Of a stretch of DNA of 64,000 nucleotides, positions 29,636 to 38,998 are shown piece after piece. The stretch lies in contig JAAHFX010000002.1 in NCBI GenBank assembly GCA_010672785.1, positions 1,056,411-1,120,410 of the forward strand, read 5' to 3'. The notes beneath the pieces are model-generated. The model saw only the letters and a list, made by a program, of their open reading frames with translations, made no database searches and was not told the origin of the DNA. A program made the translations under genes and the position numbers. Position 1 is the stretch's first letter. The number at the start of each line of letters is the position of its first letter. The stretch is from Sphaerospermopsis sp. SIO1G1 (lineage in GTDB: Bacteria; Cyanobacteriota; Cyanobacteriia; Cyanobacteriales; Nostocaceae).

Positions 29636-32600
29636 TTATCTTGATTCAATTTCTACAAATTGACCGTCCTGAACTTGTAAAAGTATTGATTCTCCTTCAC
29701 GTTCTCTTTCTTCTGTAAATTTCAATCTGTAGCCGGAAGTTTTATTTTCAGTAAGAATAACATCGTTTAATTTCTCTAATATTATCGCACGAGAGGCATT
29801 ATTTGATAGAGCTTCGATAAATGCTTGTGTAGCATCATAGCTAGTAGCTGTACGCCAACTAACATCTCCTCCCCATAGGTCTTTTGATTTTTTAGCAAAA
29901 TCTTCTGCTGCTGATGTTTCTCTAAACCAGGGTACTGCAATTATTAACCCTTCCAAATTCTCTCTACCTCTATCTATTATTTTATAGTTATAAAGGCTAT
30001 CTCCAGTCAACATTTTTACGTCTTGTATTTCAGAATTTTGCTCTTTTAATCGTTTATTTCTCTTGGTAATTTCTTTAGCAATATTGATGGCTATATCAGT
30101 GCTATTCGTATCTGGAAATAAAAGAATAGCTTCTGCTTTATGTGTATACACACTTTTGGCAACTTCGTTTTCTGGATTAAACTTAGTAGCAGTTAAATCA
30201 ATAAGAGGTTTACGAACTACCTCACAAGACAATTCTTGATTAGATGTTTTTAATTTTTCAAATGTATTTGTAAATACTTCTCTGAGGCTGTTACTATAAG
30301 AACTGTCAGGATTAGCAAAAATTACAACTTTTTGCAGGTTCAGTCGCTTGCAAGCATATTCTGCTAATTTTTGACCTGAACTTGCATCGGAATAAACTGA
30401 TCTAAAGAAAACTGGATTATTGAGTAAAATACTGGTGCTAGTGGGCGAAATAATAGGTAATCCAGCTTCTTCATATACTGGTAGGGCGGTTTTTGTAGCA
30501 TTACTAGAATTGTGTCCAATGATACCCAAAATTGAAGAATCTTTTGCTAGTTGTTCAGCTACTTGTTTTATTTCAGGATTAGCATTACCATCCTTAGCAA
30601 TTACAATCTCTAGCAATCTACTATTTTTTAAGCCTTTATCCTGATTAAATTGATCTTGTGCGGCTGCTACTCCACGTAATATTTCTCGACTTTTACCATT
30701 ATCAGCATTATCTTTATCTATTGGTACAACTACCGCAAAAGTAAAAGGAGAACCTTGTTGACGTGCTAGAGCATTGTTATAATAAATTCGCACTTCTGGA
30801 TCATTTGGATTTGCTTTTACAGCTTGTTTAAATAATTTTTCAGCTAGTTGATACTCACCTTTTTTGAATGCTTGAATACCCTGATCTCTAAACGTATTGC
30901 TAAGGTTAGGAAATAAAGTGCGATCGCCCCGACTAATTCTACTATTATCTGCTACACAAAAAACTCCAAATTCTTTTTTTTCTCCTGCTGGACAAGAATT
31001 AAAGAATTTAGTAAATAATGTATAACCACCTGAAGCAAAAACCAATACCAATATAGTTAATCCTATCAATCCTCTATATTTTAAAACCCAGTTCAGCCAG
31101 GTTGAAATTTTATTAGCATTTGTACTACCAGATGGAGAAATTTCCTCTTCTAATTTAAGTTTAGTTTTAGATTTTAAAGTTTGAATTTCTTCTAATCTTT
31201 GGTTAGATAATTTCCTGTTCGGATCAATTTGTAAAACAAGCTGACATTGTTCTTCTGCCTTAACCCATTCTCTTTTAACCATTAACTCATGTTCATAATC
31301 TTCTCTTACTTCTATTAGAACGTTTTTACTTTTTTCCCCATCAATTTGGTAAGCCATTGTACAAATTTCTAATGCTTGCTCAAAATCTTTAGCTTGTGAT
31401 TTTTGTTGAGCTAGTTCTAGTAAAGGTTGTACAATTAATTCTTGTTGATTATGATTAGTTTTAGAATAGAACTTATAAGCTCGTGTATATAGATTACTAG
31501 CTTTATCTAGTTTTTGGATATTCAAATACTCTTGAGCTAAAGAAATAACACCTCTAAAATTATTAGGATTAAGTTTGACAGCTTCTTGATAGAGAGAGAA
31601 AGTTGTTTCAGGATTATTTTGGCGTGAATTTTCGGCTATTGATAATAACCCCTCAACATCATTTTGCCTACTTTTCTCCAAGTTAGCAATTTCATCTTTT
31701 AAGCGATGTTTTTGCATCAACCAACGGCGGACAAACTCTATTTTCACACGCCGTTTTGTGTGATCTAAAAAACCATATTCAGATAATTTTTCGTATGCGT
31801 CTGTTAAATCTTGCGTGATGAATATACCATAGTCGTTAGTTAATAGTGTTAGTGGTTCTTCAATTACAGACTTATTGTTTCTAATCGCTATTTGTTGAGC
31901 CTCCGCTGCGGCTGCAATAATTATTTGCTGCTGCAAATCTAATCCATCCCAATACCAATCTAAACCACCTTCTGCTGATGTGATTGCTTGGCTTATAACT
32001 TGTTGAGCATTTTTCGGAGTAACAATCAACAAGTCATTGTTCGGATTTTTTGCATATTCATCACGTACTTTATTATAAATATTTAAGCAAATAACTTGCG
32101 TAAAATATGGACTTCCAGCAGATATACTAAAGATAGTATCTATGGTTTCTGGTGGATATGTTAAAATGCCTTCTGCGGGTTTAGTAATTAACCTTTGGGT
32201 ACTATTTTTATCCAACAAGGAAATTTCTGTATAAGCTGCTTTCCGAAAGTAGTAAACTAAGTTTTGTAATCTATTGATATGTCTCCCTACAACGGGAATA
32301 ATAAATAATCTATCATCTGTGTTTAAGAGTTGTACTATATACTCTAAAAATATTTGGGTTTCTTGCTGATTTTCTCTTTCAGTTAAAACGTCAAATTCAT
32401 CCCAAAGAAGAACTATTTTTTTATCACTTATGTTTTCATAAACTTCAGGTAAAAACTTACGATCAAAATTATAAAAGTCTTGTTTTATATTTTCAGCTAA
32501 ATATTTTAATAAATCATAATAACTTTGTTGTAATTCTAATATATCTTCTAGTTTTTCTAAAATTCCATCGGCAATACTTGACAAAATTTCAGCATTATTT

Positions 32601-32839
32601 AATGTTCCTATTTTTTGAAAATCAAAATTAATGAAAATAAATTCATTTTCACCAATCTTTTTAGGAATTAGGCTAAGTATAGAAGATTTACCAATCCTTC
32701 TTTGTCCAAAAAATAAAGTTTGTTGATTATTGAGAAGATTATCAGCAATTAAAGAAAATAAATCTTCTCGTCCAAAAAACTTTTCTGGTTTTCTAATTGG
32801 ACGGCCTATGATATAAGGATTAGGAGGTAGATTAGTCAT
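29636..32839 (-). CDS. Paralogous transmembrane STAND-like ATPase with TPRs and periplasmic binding domain
   Basis: 1067 residues, same plan as its neighbour but with a longer cytoplasmic linker. ATPase: FGREDLF, P-loop GQRRIGKS (45-52), Walker B KIVLLWDEFDVL (141-152), GSPYFTQVI. Then TPR-like helices in the cytoplasm (about 400-540: AVKLNPNNFRGVISLAQEY, ALEICTMAYQ), a membrane helix near 588-608, a Cys pair just outside (CPAGEKKEFGVFC), a TPR unit (AFKKGEYQLAEKLFKQAVKA) and a type 1 periplasmic binding domain from about 698 to the end (GIIGHNSSNAT, ISPTSTS, ATSYDATQAF). The outer halves of the two proteins are much more alike than the linkers. Arose by duplication; probably senses a related ligand. 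Confidence 0.85.
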   Translation of the reverse strand: MTNLPPNPYIIGRPIRKPEKFFGREDLFSLIADNLLNNQQTLFFGQRRIGKSSILSLIPKKIGENEFIFINFDFQKIGTLNNAEILSSIADGILEKLEDILELQQSYYDLLKYLAENIKQDFYNFDRKFLPEVYENISDKKIVLLWDEFDVLTERENQQETQIFLEYIVQLLNTDDRLFIIPVVGRHINRLQNLVYYFRKAAYTEISLLDKNSTQRLITKPAEGILTYPPETIDTIFSISAGSPYFTQVICLNIYNKVRDEYAKNPNNDLLIVTPKNAQQVISQAITSAEGGLDWYWDGLDLQQQIIIAAAAEAQQIAIRNNKSVIEEPLTLLTNDYGIFITQDLTDAYEKLSEYGFLDHTKRRVKIEFVRRWLMQKHRLKDEIANLEKSRQNDVEGLLSIAENSRQNNPETTFSLYQEAVKLNPNNFRGVISLAQEYLNIQKLDKASNLYTRAYKFYSKTNHNQQELIVQPLLELAQQKSQAKDFEQALEICTMAYQIDGEKSKNVLIEVREDYEHELMVKREWVKAEEQCQLVLQIDPNRKLSNQRLEEIQTLKSKTKLKLEEEISPSGSTNANKISTWLNWVLKYRGLIGLTILVLVFASGGYTLFTKFFNSCPAGEKKEFGVFCVADNSRISRGDRTLFPNLSNTFRDQGIQAFKKGEYQLAEKLFKQAVKANPNDPEVRIYYNNALARQQGSPFTFAVVVPIDKDNADNGKSREILRGVAAAQDQFNQDKGLKNSRLLEIVIAKDGNANPEIKQVAEQLAKDSSILGIIGHNSSNATKTALPVYEEAGLPIISPTSTSILLNNPVFFRSVYSDASSGQKLAEYACKRLNLQKVVIFANPDSSYSNSLREVFTNTFEKLKTSNQELSCEVVRKPLIDLTATKFNPENEVAKSVYTHKAEAILLFPDTNSTDIAINIAKEITKRNKRLKEQNSEIQDVKMLTGDSLYNYKIIDRGRENLEGLIIAVPWFRETSAAEDFAKKSKDLWGGDVSWRTATSYDATQAFIEALSNNASRAIILEKLNDVILTENKTSGYRLKFTEEREREGESILLQVQDGQFVEIESR

Positions 32840-32958
32840 AATCTGATATTTATGTTTTTTTTCATCTATTGAAAAAATTTGACCAACTTCATATTAGGTT
32901 AATTGTGTGATGTAAAATCTAGTTAATAGAGAAGGTTGGGATAATTTCCTGATTCAGT

Positions 32959-33096
32959 TAAGTTGCTAGTTATTTAGTTGAGAGTGGTAATGGATAATTG
33001 TTAGGAAACCTTCGGTTTTTATCCTGTTAACTCTTACTCTTACCTCCTTCAATCCTAAACATACTGATTAAGAAATTTAAGCTAACTAGCAACTTA
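32959..33096. repeat. 138-bp element with perfect 14-bp inverted ends
   Basis: TAAGTTGCTAGTTA (32959-32972) and TAACTAGCAACTTA (33083-33096) are exact reverse complements. Inside is a smaller AAACC-TTC-GGTTT hairpin. It lies between the second receptor gene and the soluble ATPase gene. Either a small mobile element or a long regulatory hairpin. Confidence 0.7.
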
Positions 33097-33113
33097 GGAG
33101 ATTCATAATTTTA

Positions 33114-34373
33114 TTAAGACAAGAATGGTAATATTTTCGGAATCCAATTTAACACTTTTATGAGTTTATCAGCATTGTTTGTTAACAAAGTTATGAACTC
33201 TTTAACTTGACTCAATTGTCTACGACTAATGAGATTCATAAATACAAATTCGTTGTCGTTAAAGAATTTTTCCGATGTATTTAATACTTCCTGTGTTACC
33301 CATTTTTTCATTAGTAGTGAAGTAAAATAATAAAACTTTTCTGAATCTGTAATACTGGAAGTAATTACACCTCTATCTTCTAAATTCTCTAAAAGACGTT
33401 CATGCTGAGTCATAACTCTGCCTATGCCTTTTAAATTATATTGTGTGTCCTTGATTTGACCATCAATATCCAGTAAAGCTATCAGCATTAATAAAAGCTG
33501 TTCTGTCGGATTACATCTTTGCCAAATTGTTTCAAAAATATGTCTAGTATCACGTTCAAATCCATCAGCAAACGATTCAGCATTGGCATTTTGACCTTTC
33601 TGCATTTCTCCATATATTAAAAATCCACCGATTTGTACTAAACTAGGATGTCCACCTGTAATGTCAATAATTTCACCTCGTAATGTTGGAGGTTTAACAG
33701 TATTCAAGATTTGCACCAATTCTCTAGTATTAAATAGTTTGAGAGATTGAAACAGATAGTGATTGTACCAAGGAGAAGCATTAGGGTTGAATCTGGGAGT
33801 AAGTTCACTGAGAGGTTGAAGTGAGGTGACAATCATTGATAGATGTTCACTTTCTTCTGCATGAATCGCCAAACTACGACATTCAGCTAAAAATGTTTCC
33901 ATTTCTGTTTCAGTGTACTGTTCATTTTCTACGACAGCCGCATCCAAATCATCTACTAACAGTAATAAAAATTTACCACTCTCACCTAATTTCCTTAATG
34001 CTTTACGGAGGATACGACTTGTAGCTTTTTGTTCTAGTAAGGGTTGAATTTCAGCTTGTAGTTGCGGTTCATTATCTAATTGATCATGTAGCACATTTAA
34101 GATTTCTTGCCAAAAACCAGCAGGTGTAAAGGGAATGATACTTTGGCAGTTTAGTAGTACAACTACAACTTGAGATGGATCTATACCATGCTCCCTCAGC
34201 GCTTGTTCAGAAGCAAGTTTCCTTAAAAATGAGGTTTTACCCATCCCAGGGCCACCCCAAATAGCAAAATGACTACGGTTACAGATTTGATCAAAGGCAA
34301 AATTAATTTCTGATGTGCGTCCGACAAAATGTTCTGGGGGAACTGGTTTACCGGGAAAAAAGGGGTTAGACAT
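33114..34373 (-). CDS. Soluble STAND/AAA-like ATPase
   Basis: About 419 residues. FPGKPVPPEHFVGRTSEI is the entry motif shared in form with the two neighbours, then P-loop GGPGMGKTSFLR (about 38-49), Walker B FLLLLVDDLDAAV, and the GGHPSLVQIGGFLIY block. A winged-helix-like region follows (GRVMTQHERLLENLEDRGVITS). The C-terminal ~60 residues are helical; no membrane helix or sensor domain is obvious. Start chosen at the ATG 34373; a GTG at 34391 would add six residues. Same strand as the two membrane ATPases and 275 bases from them, so a shared role is possible but not proven. Confidence 0.8.
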   Translation of the reverse strand: MSNPFFPGKPVPPEHFVGRTSEINFAFDQICNRSHFAIWGGPGMGKTSFLRKLASEQALREHGIDPSQVVVVLLNCQSIIPFTPAGFWQEILNVLHDQLDNEPQLQAEIQPLLEQKATSRILRKALRKLGESGKFLLLLVDDLDAAVVENEQYTETEMETFLAECRSLAIHAEESEHLSMIVTSLQPLSELTPRFNPNASPWYNHYLFQSLKLFNTRELVQILNTVKPPTLRGEIIDITGGHPSLVQIGGFLIYGEMQKGQNANAESFADGFERDTRHIFETIWQRCNPTEQLLLMLIALLDIDGQIKDTQYNLKGIGRVMTQHERLLENLEDRGVITSSITDSEKFYYFTSLLMKKWVTQEVLNTSEKFFNDNEFVFMNLISRRQLSQVKEFITLLTNNADKLIKVLNWIPKILPFLS

Positions 34374-35071
34374 AGTTGCCAGATTTTTCACAAGATGAAA
34401 GAATTATAGGTTTTTTCTATTGCTATGACAAACAAGGGAACATGGCATATTTCTTTATAGTCTTTTAGGTCTTTATAAGCTGCTGTGCAGCTAAATTGGA
34501 TATTATGGGCTATAAGAAAATATAAGTACCTGGGCAAAATTAATTGCACATTTGGGAAAATAATAGAAATCTCTGTATCTCTTGTCTGTCACCTGTCACC
34601 TGTCACCTGTCAAGAGTCACCTTTTCTGAATATGATATTTATTTTGCACGACTACTTACTGGAAACGCTCTTAACTTTTGACTTTTGACTTTTGACTTTT
34701 GACTTGCTGTTGTGCATTTAAAATGCACAACAGCTTATTATTGGTGGTGAGTAATTAAACTCAAAATATTTATATTCATTGAAACCATATTCAAACCATA
34801 TTTAATATATCTATGTACTTATCCGTGTTAAATATGAAAAACCAGGTAAAACCACAAACCCTTGTTATAACTGCCTTTGAGAATATTTAAGTTTTTATTT
34901 TTAATTTTTAATTGGTGTTAGTATGAGAATTAGGTTAAATTTAATTAAGATTCTAGAAAAATTTCCCGAATCAACCATAAACAAACTGCGCTGTCACGGT
35001 GCAAATTACAAAATGGATTTATGAACGTCCGTTAAAAAAGCTGTCATATTGATTATAGAGGCAAATTAAAA
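34374..35071. other. Divergent gap with repeats and a strong palindrome
   Basis: Contains a copy of the AAGTACCTGAGCAAAATTAATT family (34524-34658), TGTCACC heptads (34592-34615), TTTTGAC heptads (34675-34704), the 29-bp palindrome at 34706-34734, and about 330 bases of AT-rich sequence before ftsH that should hold its promoter. A 67-codon frame at 34485-34688 lies on these repeats and is not a gene. Confidence 0.6.
34706..34734. promoter_or_regulatory. 29-bp perfect palindrome
   Basis: GCTGTTGTGCATTT, one A, AAATGCACAACAGC: 14-base perfect arms. It stands 340 bases before ftsH and 330 bases before the leftward ATPase gene. Too far from any stop codon to be an ordinary terminator; an operator, a small-RNA terminator or a repeat end are possible. 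Confidence 0.45.
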
Positions 35072-36958
35072 ATGAAATTCTCATGGAGAGTCGTAGCACT
35101 TTGGTCAGTGCTGGCTTTAGTAATTGGCTTTTTCTTTTGGCAAGGCACATTTGCAGGTAATCCTGCTAACATGGGCAATAACTCAGCCAATACCCGCATG
35201 ACTTATGGACGCTTCCTGGAATACTTAAATGCGGATCGCGTGATTAATGTGGATCTGTATGATGGTGGTAGAACAGCGATTATTGAAGCTAATGACCAAG
35301 ATATAGAAAATCGGGTTCAACGTTGGCGAGTAGATTTACCTATTAATTCTCCTGAGTTGATCAGTAAGCTCAAAGAGCATAACGTCAGTTTTGATGCTCA
35401 CCCTATTCGTAACGATGGTGCGATCTGGGGTTTGTTGGGTAATTTGTTATTCCCAGTATTATTGATTGTTGGTTTATTCTTCTTGTTCCGTCGTTCTAAT
35501 AATATGCCTGGTGGCCCTGGCCAAGCAATGAACTTTGGTAAATCTCGCGCTCGTTTCCAAATGGAAGCGAAAACTGGGGTGAAATTTGATGATGTTGCAG
35601 GTATTGAAGAAGCGAAGGAAGAATTACAGGAAGTTGTTACTTTCCTAAAACAACCTGAGAAATTCACCGCTGTAGGTGCGAAAATTCCTAAAGGTGTGTT
35701 GTTAGTTGGACCTCCTGGAACTGGTAAAACCCTATTAGCAAAAGCGATCGCAGGTGAAGCTGCTGTTCCTTTCTTCTCTATTTCTGGTTCTGAGTTTGTA
35801 GAAATGTTTGTGGGTGTGGGTGCTTCCCGTGTTCGTGACTTATTCAAAAAAGCAAAAGAAAATGCTCCTTGTATCATCTTTATAGATGAAATTGACGCAG
35901 TAGGTCGTCAACGGGGTGCAGGTATCGGTGGTGGTAACGATGAACGGGAACAAACCTTAAACCAACTCTTAACAGAAATGGATGGTTTTGAAGGTAATAC
36001 CGGCATCATTATTATTGCAGCTACCAACCGTCCTGACGTTCTCGACTCTGCATTATTACGTCCTGGTCGTTTTGACAGACAAGTTTCTGTGGATGCTCCT
36101 GATATTAAAGGTCGTTTGGAAATTCTTGAAGTTCACGCACGCAATAAAAAATTAGATGCTCAAGTTTCCTTAGAAACAATTGCACGTCGTACTCCTGGTT
36201 TCAGTGGTGCAGACTTAGCAAACCTTCTCAACGAAGCAGCTATCCTCACCGCAAGAAGACGCAAAGAAGCAATTACTTTGTTAGAAATTGACGATGCAGT
36301 GGACAGAGTAGTTGCAGGGATGGAAGGTACACCTTTAGTAGACAGTAAGAGTAAGCGGTTAATTGCCTACCATGAGGTTGGTCACGCTTTAATTGGGACT
36401 GTGTTAAAAGACCATGATCCTGTACAAAAAGTTACCCTAATTCCTAGAGGACAAGCACAGGGTTTAACCTGGTTTACTCCCAACGAAGAACAAGGTTTAA
36501 TTACCCGTTCTCAACTGAAAGCCAGAATTACTGGTGCTTTGGGTGGTCGTGCAGCGGAAGATGTGATTTTTGGTGCTGCTGAAGTTACCACAGGTGCAGG
36601 AAACGACTTGCAACAGGTAACCGGAATGGCCAGACAAATGGTAACAAGATTTGGGATGTCTGATTTAGGCCCAGTTTCCTTAGAAAGTCAACAAGGTGAA
36701 GTATTCTTAGGTCGTGACTGGACAACCAGATCAGATTATTCTGATGCGATCGCTTCTAGAATTGATTCTCAAGTCAGAGAAATTGTGGAGCAGTGCTACG
36801 ATAACGCTAAAAATATCATTCGTGAAAATCGTAGCGTTACAGATCGTTTAGTTGATCTGTTAATTGAAAAGGAAACCATTGATGGTGATGAGTTCCGACA
36901 AATTGTGGCTGAGTACACTGAAGTACCTGAGAAGTTACAGTTTGTACCACAACTGTAA
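35072..36958 (+). CDS. ftsH: ATP-dependent zinc metalloprotease FtsH (FtsH2/VAR2 type)
   Basis: Thylakoid/plasma-membrane AAA protease; the cyanobacterial FtsH2 removes damaged D1 in photosystem II repair. 628 residues. N-terminal membrane helix (about 7-25), lumenal domain, second helix (about 118-138), [23 protein letters not shown] domain with Walker A GPPGTGKT (213-220), Walker [12 protein letters not shown] and the second region of homology ATNRPDVLD...RPGRFDR, then the protease zinc site HEVGH (434-438). The sequence is very close to what I recall of Synechocystis Slr0228 (FtsH2) from start to PQL end. The paralogue assignment is inference. Confidence 0.95.
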   Translation: MKFSWRVVALWSVLALVIGFFFWQGTFAGNPANMGNNSANTRMTYGRFLEYLNADRVINVDLYDGGRTAIIEANDQDIENRVQRWRVDLPINSPELISKLKEHNVSFDAHPIRNDGAIWGLLGNLLFPVLLIVGLFFLFRRSNNMPGGPGQAMNFGKSRARFQMEAKTGVKFDDVAGIEEAKEELQEVVTFLKQPEKFTAVGAKIPKGVLLVGPPGTGKTLLAKAIAGEAAVPFFSISGSEFVEMFVGVGASRVRDLFKKAKENAPCIIFIDEIDAVGRQRGAGIGGGNDEREQTLNQLLTEMDGFEGNTGIIIIAATNRPDVLDSALLRPGRFDRQVSVDAPDIKGRLEILEVHARNKKLDAQVSLETIARRTPGFSGADLANLLNEAAILTARRRKEAITLLEIDDAVDRVVAGMEGTPLVDSKSKRLIAYHEVGHALIGTVLKDHDPVQKVTLIPRGQAQGLTWFTPNEEQGLITRSQLKARITGALGGRAAEDVIFGAAEVTTGAGNDLQQVTGMARQMVTRFGMSDLGPVSLESQQGEVFLGRDWTTRSDYSDAIASRIDSQVREIVEQCYDNAKNIIRENRSVTDRLVDLLIEKETIDGDEFRQIVAEYTEVPEKLQFVPQL

Positions 36959-36990
36959 AAGTTTCAAGTTTTAAAGAATAGAAAGTGAAT

Positions 36991-37020
36991 GGGGATGGTT
37001 GATACCGTCCCTATTTTTTT
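36991..37020 (+). terminator. Terminator after ftsH
   Basis: GGGATGGT...ACCGTCCC hairpin (36992-37011, four-base loop, one G-U pair) followed by an uninterrupted T tract, 33 bases beyond the ftsH stop. A clear Rho-independent signal. Confidence 0.85.
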
Positions 37021-37318
37021 GGGGATATTGATGTAATAGTTTTCGGTTAAGCCCAAAAAACATAATTAGGGCTTAATGAATATATAATAAACACAATTAT
37101 CAATATATCTTTATATTTCAAAAGGTAAATAAAAACTGACATTAGTCCAGTATTTAGATACTATGTTGTAGTATATTTTTTACGCTTACAGTGCATTCAG
37201 TAAAACAAAATATACCAATCTATAAATAGATATTTCCAAAAAAGAATGTTAAACCGTTAACCTGTCTAGGTAAAAACCTAAGTTATGGAGAGGTCTAATA
37301 GTTAAGAGAGATAAACTA
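37021..37318 (+). other. AT-rich leader region before the PEP-CTERM gene
   Basis: About 300 bases without coding potential. It probably carries the promoter and 5' leader of the following exported-protein gene. AGAGAGAT precedes the ATG at 37319 by a few bases. No repeat recognised. Confidence 0.4.
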
Positions 37319-38104
37319 ATGAGACAATCAAAATCAATCAACAATATTTCAGTATCAGCTATTGTAGTGACATTTTTGTCAGTTTTAGGTGTAAATACTT
37401 CTTCTGCTCATGGGTTTCAAACCTTCTTTGGTGAAGATTTAAACGTCGGCCCTAATGGTAATACACCTCTAACTCAGTTTCCCAATGCTTCTCAGACAGA
37501 AGCAAGTTTCCTTTCTAATTTATCGAATAATGTAGGAACTGAGACGTTTGAAAGCTTTACATTCGGTCAACCTGCTCCTTTAACCTTAAATTTTTCTGGT
37601 GCTGGTAATGCTACATTAACAGGATCAGGAGCTATCAATACCAGAGGATCAATTGACTCTAACCCAGGAGGCGCTTATCCTGTCAATAGTGACAAAAACT
37701 GGTTGACTTTCATTGGGAATGGTGGTTTTAGTGCCAATTTTGACAACCCTATCGCTGCTTTAGGTTTTTATCTTAGTGATCTTGAGACTACCCAGTTAGG
37801 TTTAAAACTAACTCTTGCTAATGGTAACACCCAAACTCTTACTGTTCCCAATTCTACATTTCCTACAGCAGGGAGTGGCTCAGTCCTTTATTATGGTTTA
37901 ATTGCTGAAAATGTTAACGAACTAATTACTGATGTATCTTTTGTATTTCCAAATGGTATTAGTGGAGACGGTGTAGGTTTGGATAATCTGACTATAGGTT
38001 CTTTTAATCAAGTGACAGTTTCTACACCTGAACCATTTTCTGTATTAGGACTATTTGGGTTCAGCTTGTTAGGTGTTACTTCTATGAAACGGAAAAAAAC
38101 ATAA
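37319..38104 (+). CDS. PEP-CTERM exported protein
   Basis: 261 residues. N-terminal signal peptide (hydrophobic ISVSAIVVTFLSVLGVNTSSAHG) and a C-terminal PEP-CTERM sorting tail: STPEP, a hydrophobic stretch FSVLGLFGFSLLGV and basic end KRKK. Such proteins are exported and processed by an exosortase, often into extracellular polymer or the cell surface. The body (about 60-230) is beta-rich with ETFESFTFG and ALGFYLSDLE, a pattern of PEP-CTERM proteins that resemble jelly-roll lectin-like folds. A very strong hairpin follows the gene. No exosortase gene in the window. Confidence 0.85.
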   Translation: MRQSKSINNISVSAIVVTFLSVLGVNTSSAHGFQTFFGEDLNVGPNGNTPLTQFPNASQTEASFLSNLSNNVGTETFESFTFGQPAPLTLNFSGAGNATLTGSGAINTRGSIDSNPGGAYPVNSDKNWLTFIGNGGFSANFDNPIAALGFYLSDLETTQLGLKLTLANGNTQTLTVPNSTFPTAGSGSVLYYGLIAENVNELITDVSFVFPNGISGDGVGLDNLTIGSFNQVTVSTPEPFSVLGLFGFSLLGVTSMKRKKT

Positions 38105-38127
38105 AAAGAGTAGACTTATAACTTTAA

Positions 38128-38177
38128 TTTCAGGGGGTGACAAGCAACCTCTTTAGCTTGCTTGTCACCCCCTGAAA
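38128..38177 (+). terminator. Very strong hairpin after the PEP-CTERM gene
   Basis: Perfect 20-base arms (38128-38147 and 38158-38177; core CAGGGGGTGACAAGC) around a 10-base loop. It stands 24 bases past the stop codon. It ends AAAAATT rather than a T tract on the + strand, so it could also protect the mRNA 3' end or work bidirectionally. Confidence 0.7.
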
Positions 38178-38266
38178 AATTCCTCTTTTTCCAACGTATT
38201 TTTCATGCTCTCTCCCTTATAAAACAAGCTGTTTAACCCTCCTTGTCATCCGGTAATAATCACCCG

Positions 38267-38647
38267 CTACTGTTGTAAAAAATCTAGAGGTTGACAAAAA
38301 TCATTGACACCTTGTTTGAGCATATAGATTAAAACTGGTGTGGCTAAAATTTTGGGAAACTCTGGCCTAGTCCTCAGATGTGCTATCATCCCCAACACTG
38401 AACCATTTAACAAATTATCTCGATATGCTTTTTGACATAATACTGCACGCCACTTCTTAGCCAAAGCATCTAACCATTCAGAATTTGTAGCACCTGGTTC
38501 TTGTCCTGCTTTGATAGCCAATGTCATAGCGACATCTTCCAAGTCTCCATCACAGTCTTCTATTAAATCTAACACTTCCATCGCTTCCGAATCATCTGCT
38601 AACTGAGAACGAAATTGAGCGATTTCTTGGGTGGTAATTTTAGTCAT
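38267..38647 (-). CDS. Conserved hypothetical protein
   Basis: 126 residues, mostly helical and acidic at the start (QLADDSEAMEVLDLIEDCDGDLEDVAMTLAI). Three cysteines (EDC, AVLCQ, DFCQP) are not arranged as a metal site. No signal peptide or membrane helix. I do not recognise a characterised family; similar short proteins occur in other cyanobacteria as far as I recall. It stands alone between the PEP-CTERM gene and the TolC-like gene. Confidence 0.7.
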   Translation of the reverse strand: MTKITTQEIAQFRSQLADDSEAMEVLDLIEDCDGDLEDVAMTLAIKAGQEPGATNSEWLDALAKKWRAVLCQKAYRDNLLNGSVLGMIAHLRTRPEFPKILATPVLIYMLKQGVNDFCQPLDFLQQ

Positions 38648-38998
38648 ATTAATCAGGATATTAAGGAATCAGGAGTTTGAGGAGTTATTATCATATAGTG
38701 ATCCGATTTAATTTATAAATTTTTCGTGGAGTCAGGGAACTCTTAACAGGGAAGAGCTATCAGGATTTTTATTTATTCCCAAAATATCCCAGGACTTACA
38801 CAAAAATCTGCCAAAACTCTATTCCTCTGTGTTCTCTGCGTTCTCTGCGGTTTGATATTCCGTAACTCGTGCGTAAGTCCTATATCCAATTAATTTTGCT
38901 CAGGTACTTAATTGAAAGCCCCAATTCACAGTATCATAACTGCTTATGAGGCTTGTTCAGGACTTATCCCAGTTTTCATTTAAACTGACGGCTTATAT
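38648..38998. other. Gap with two repeat families
   Basis: From left: a segment sharing GTGGAGTCAGGGAACTCTTAACAGG with the MITE-like family (38729-38753), then the AGGACTTACG element at 38791-38881, then an inverted piece of the AAGTACCTGAGCAAAATTAATT family (38886-38914). No gene seen. Confidence 0.55.
38791..38881. repeat. 91-bp element with AGGACTTAC/GTAAGTCCT ends
   Basis: Starts AGGACTTACACAAA and ends GTGCGTAAGTCCT, so the ends are inverted repeats. The interior has CTCTGTGTTCTCTGCG. Same family as 53890-53981 and the short 62343-62381 copy. Confidence 0.7.

Noticed and set aside
26627..32839. Genes of an ABC amino-acid transporter
   Set aside because: Only the binding domain is of that type; the ATPase half lacks the ABC signature motif and there is no permease.
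34485..34688. 67-codon frame before ftsH
   Set aside because: It runs through heptad arrays and a dispersed repeat; no protein features.
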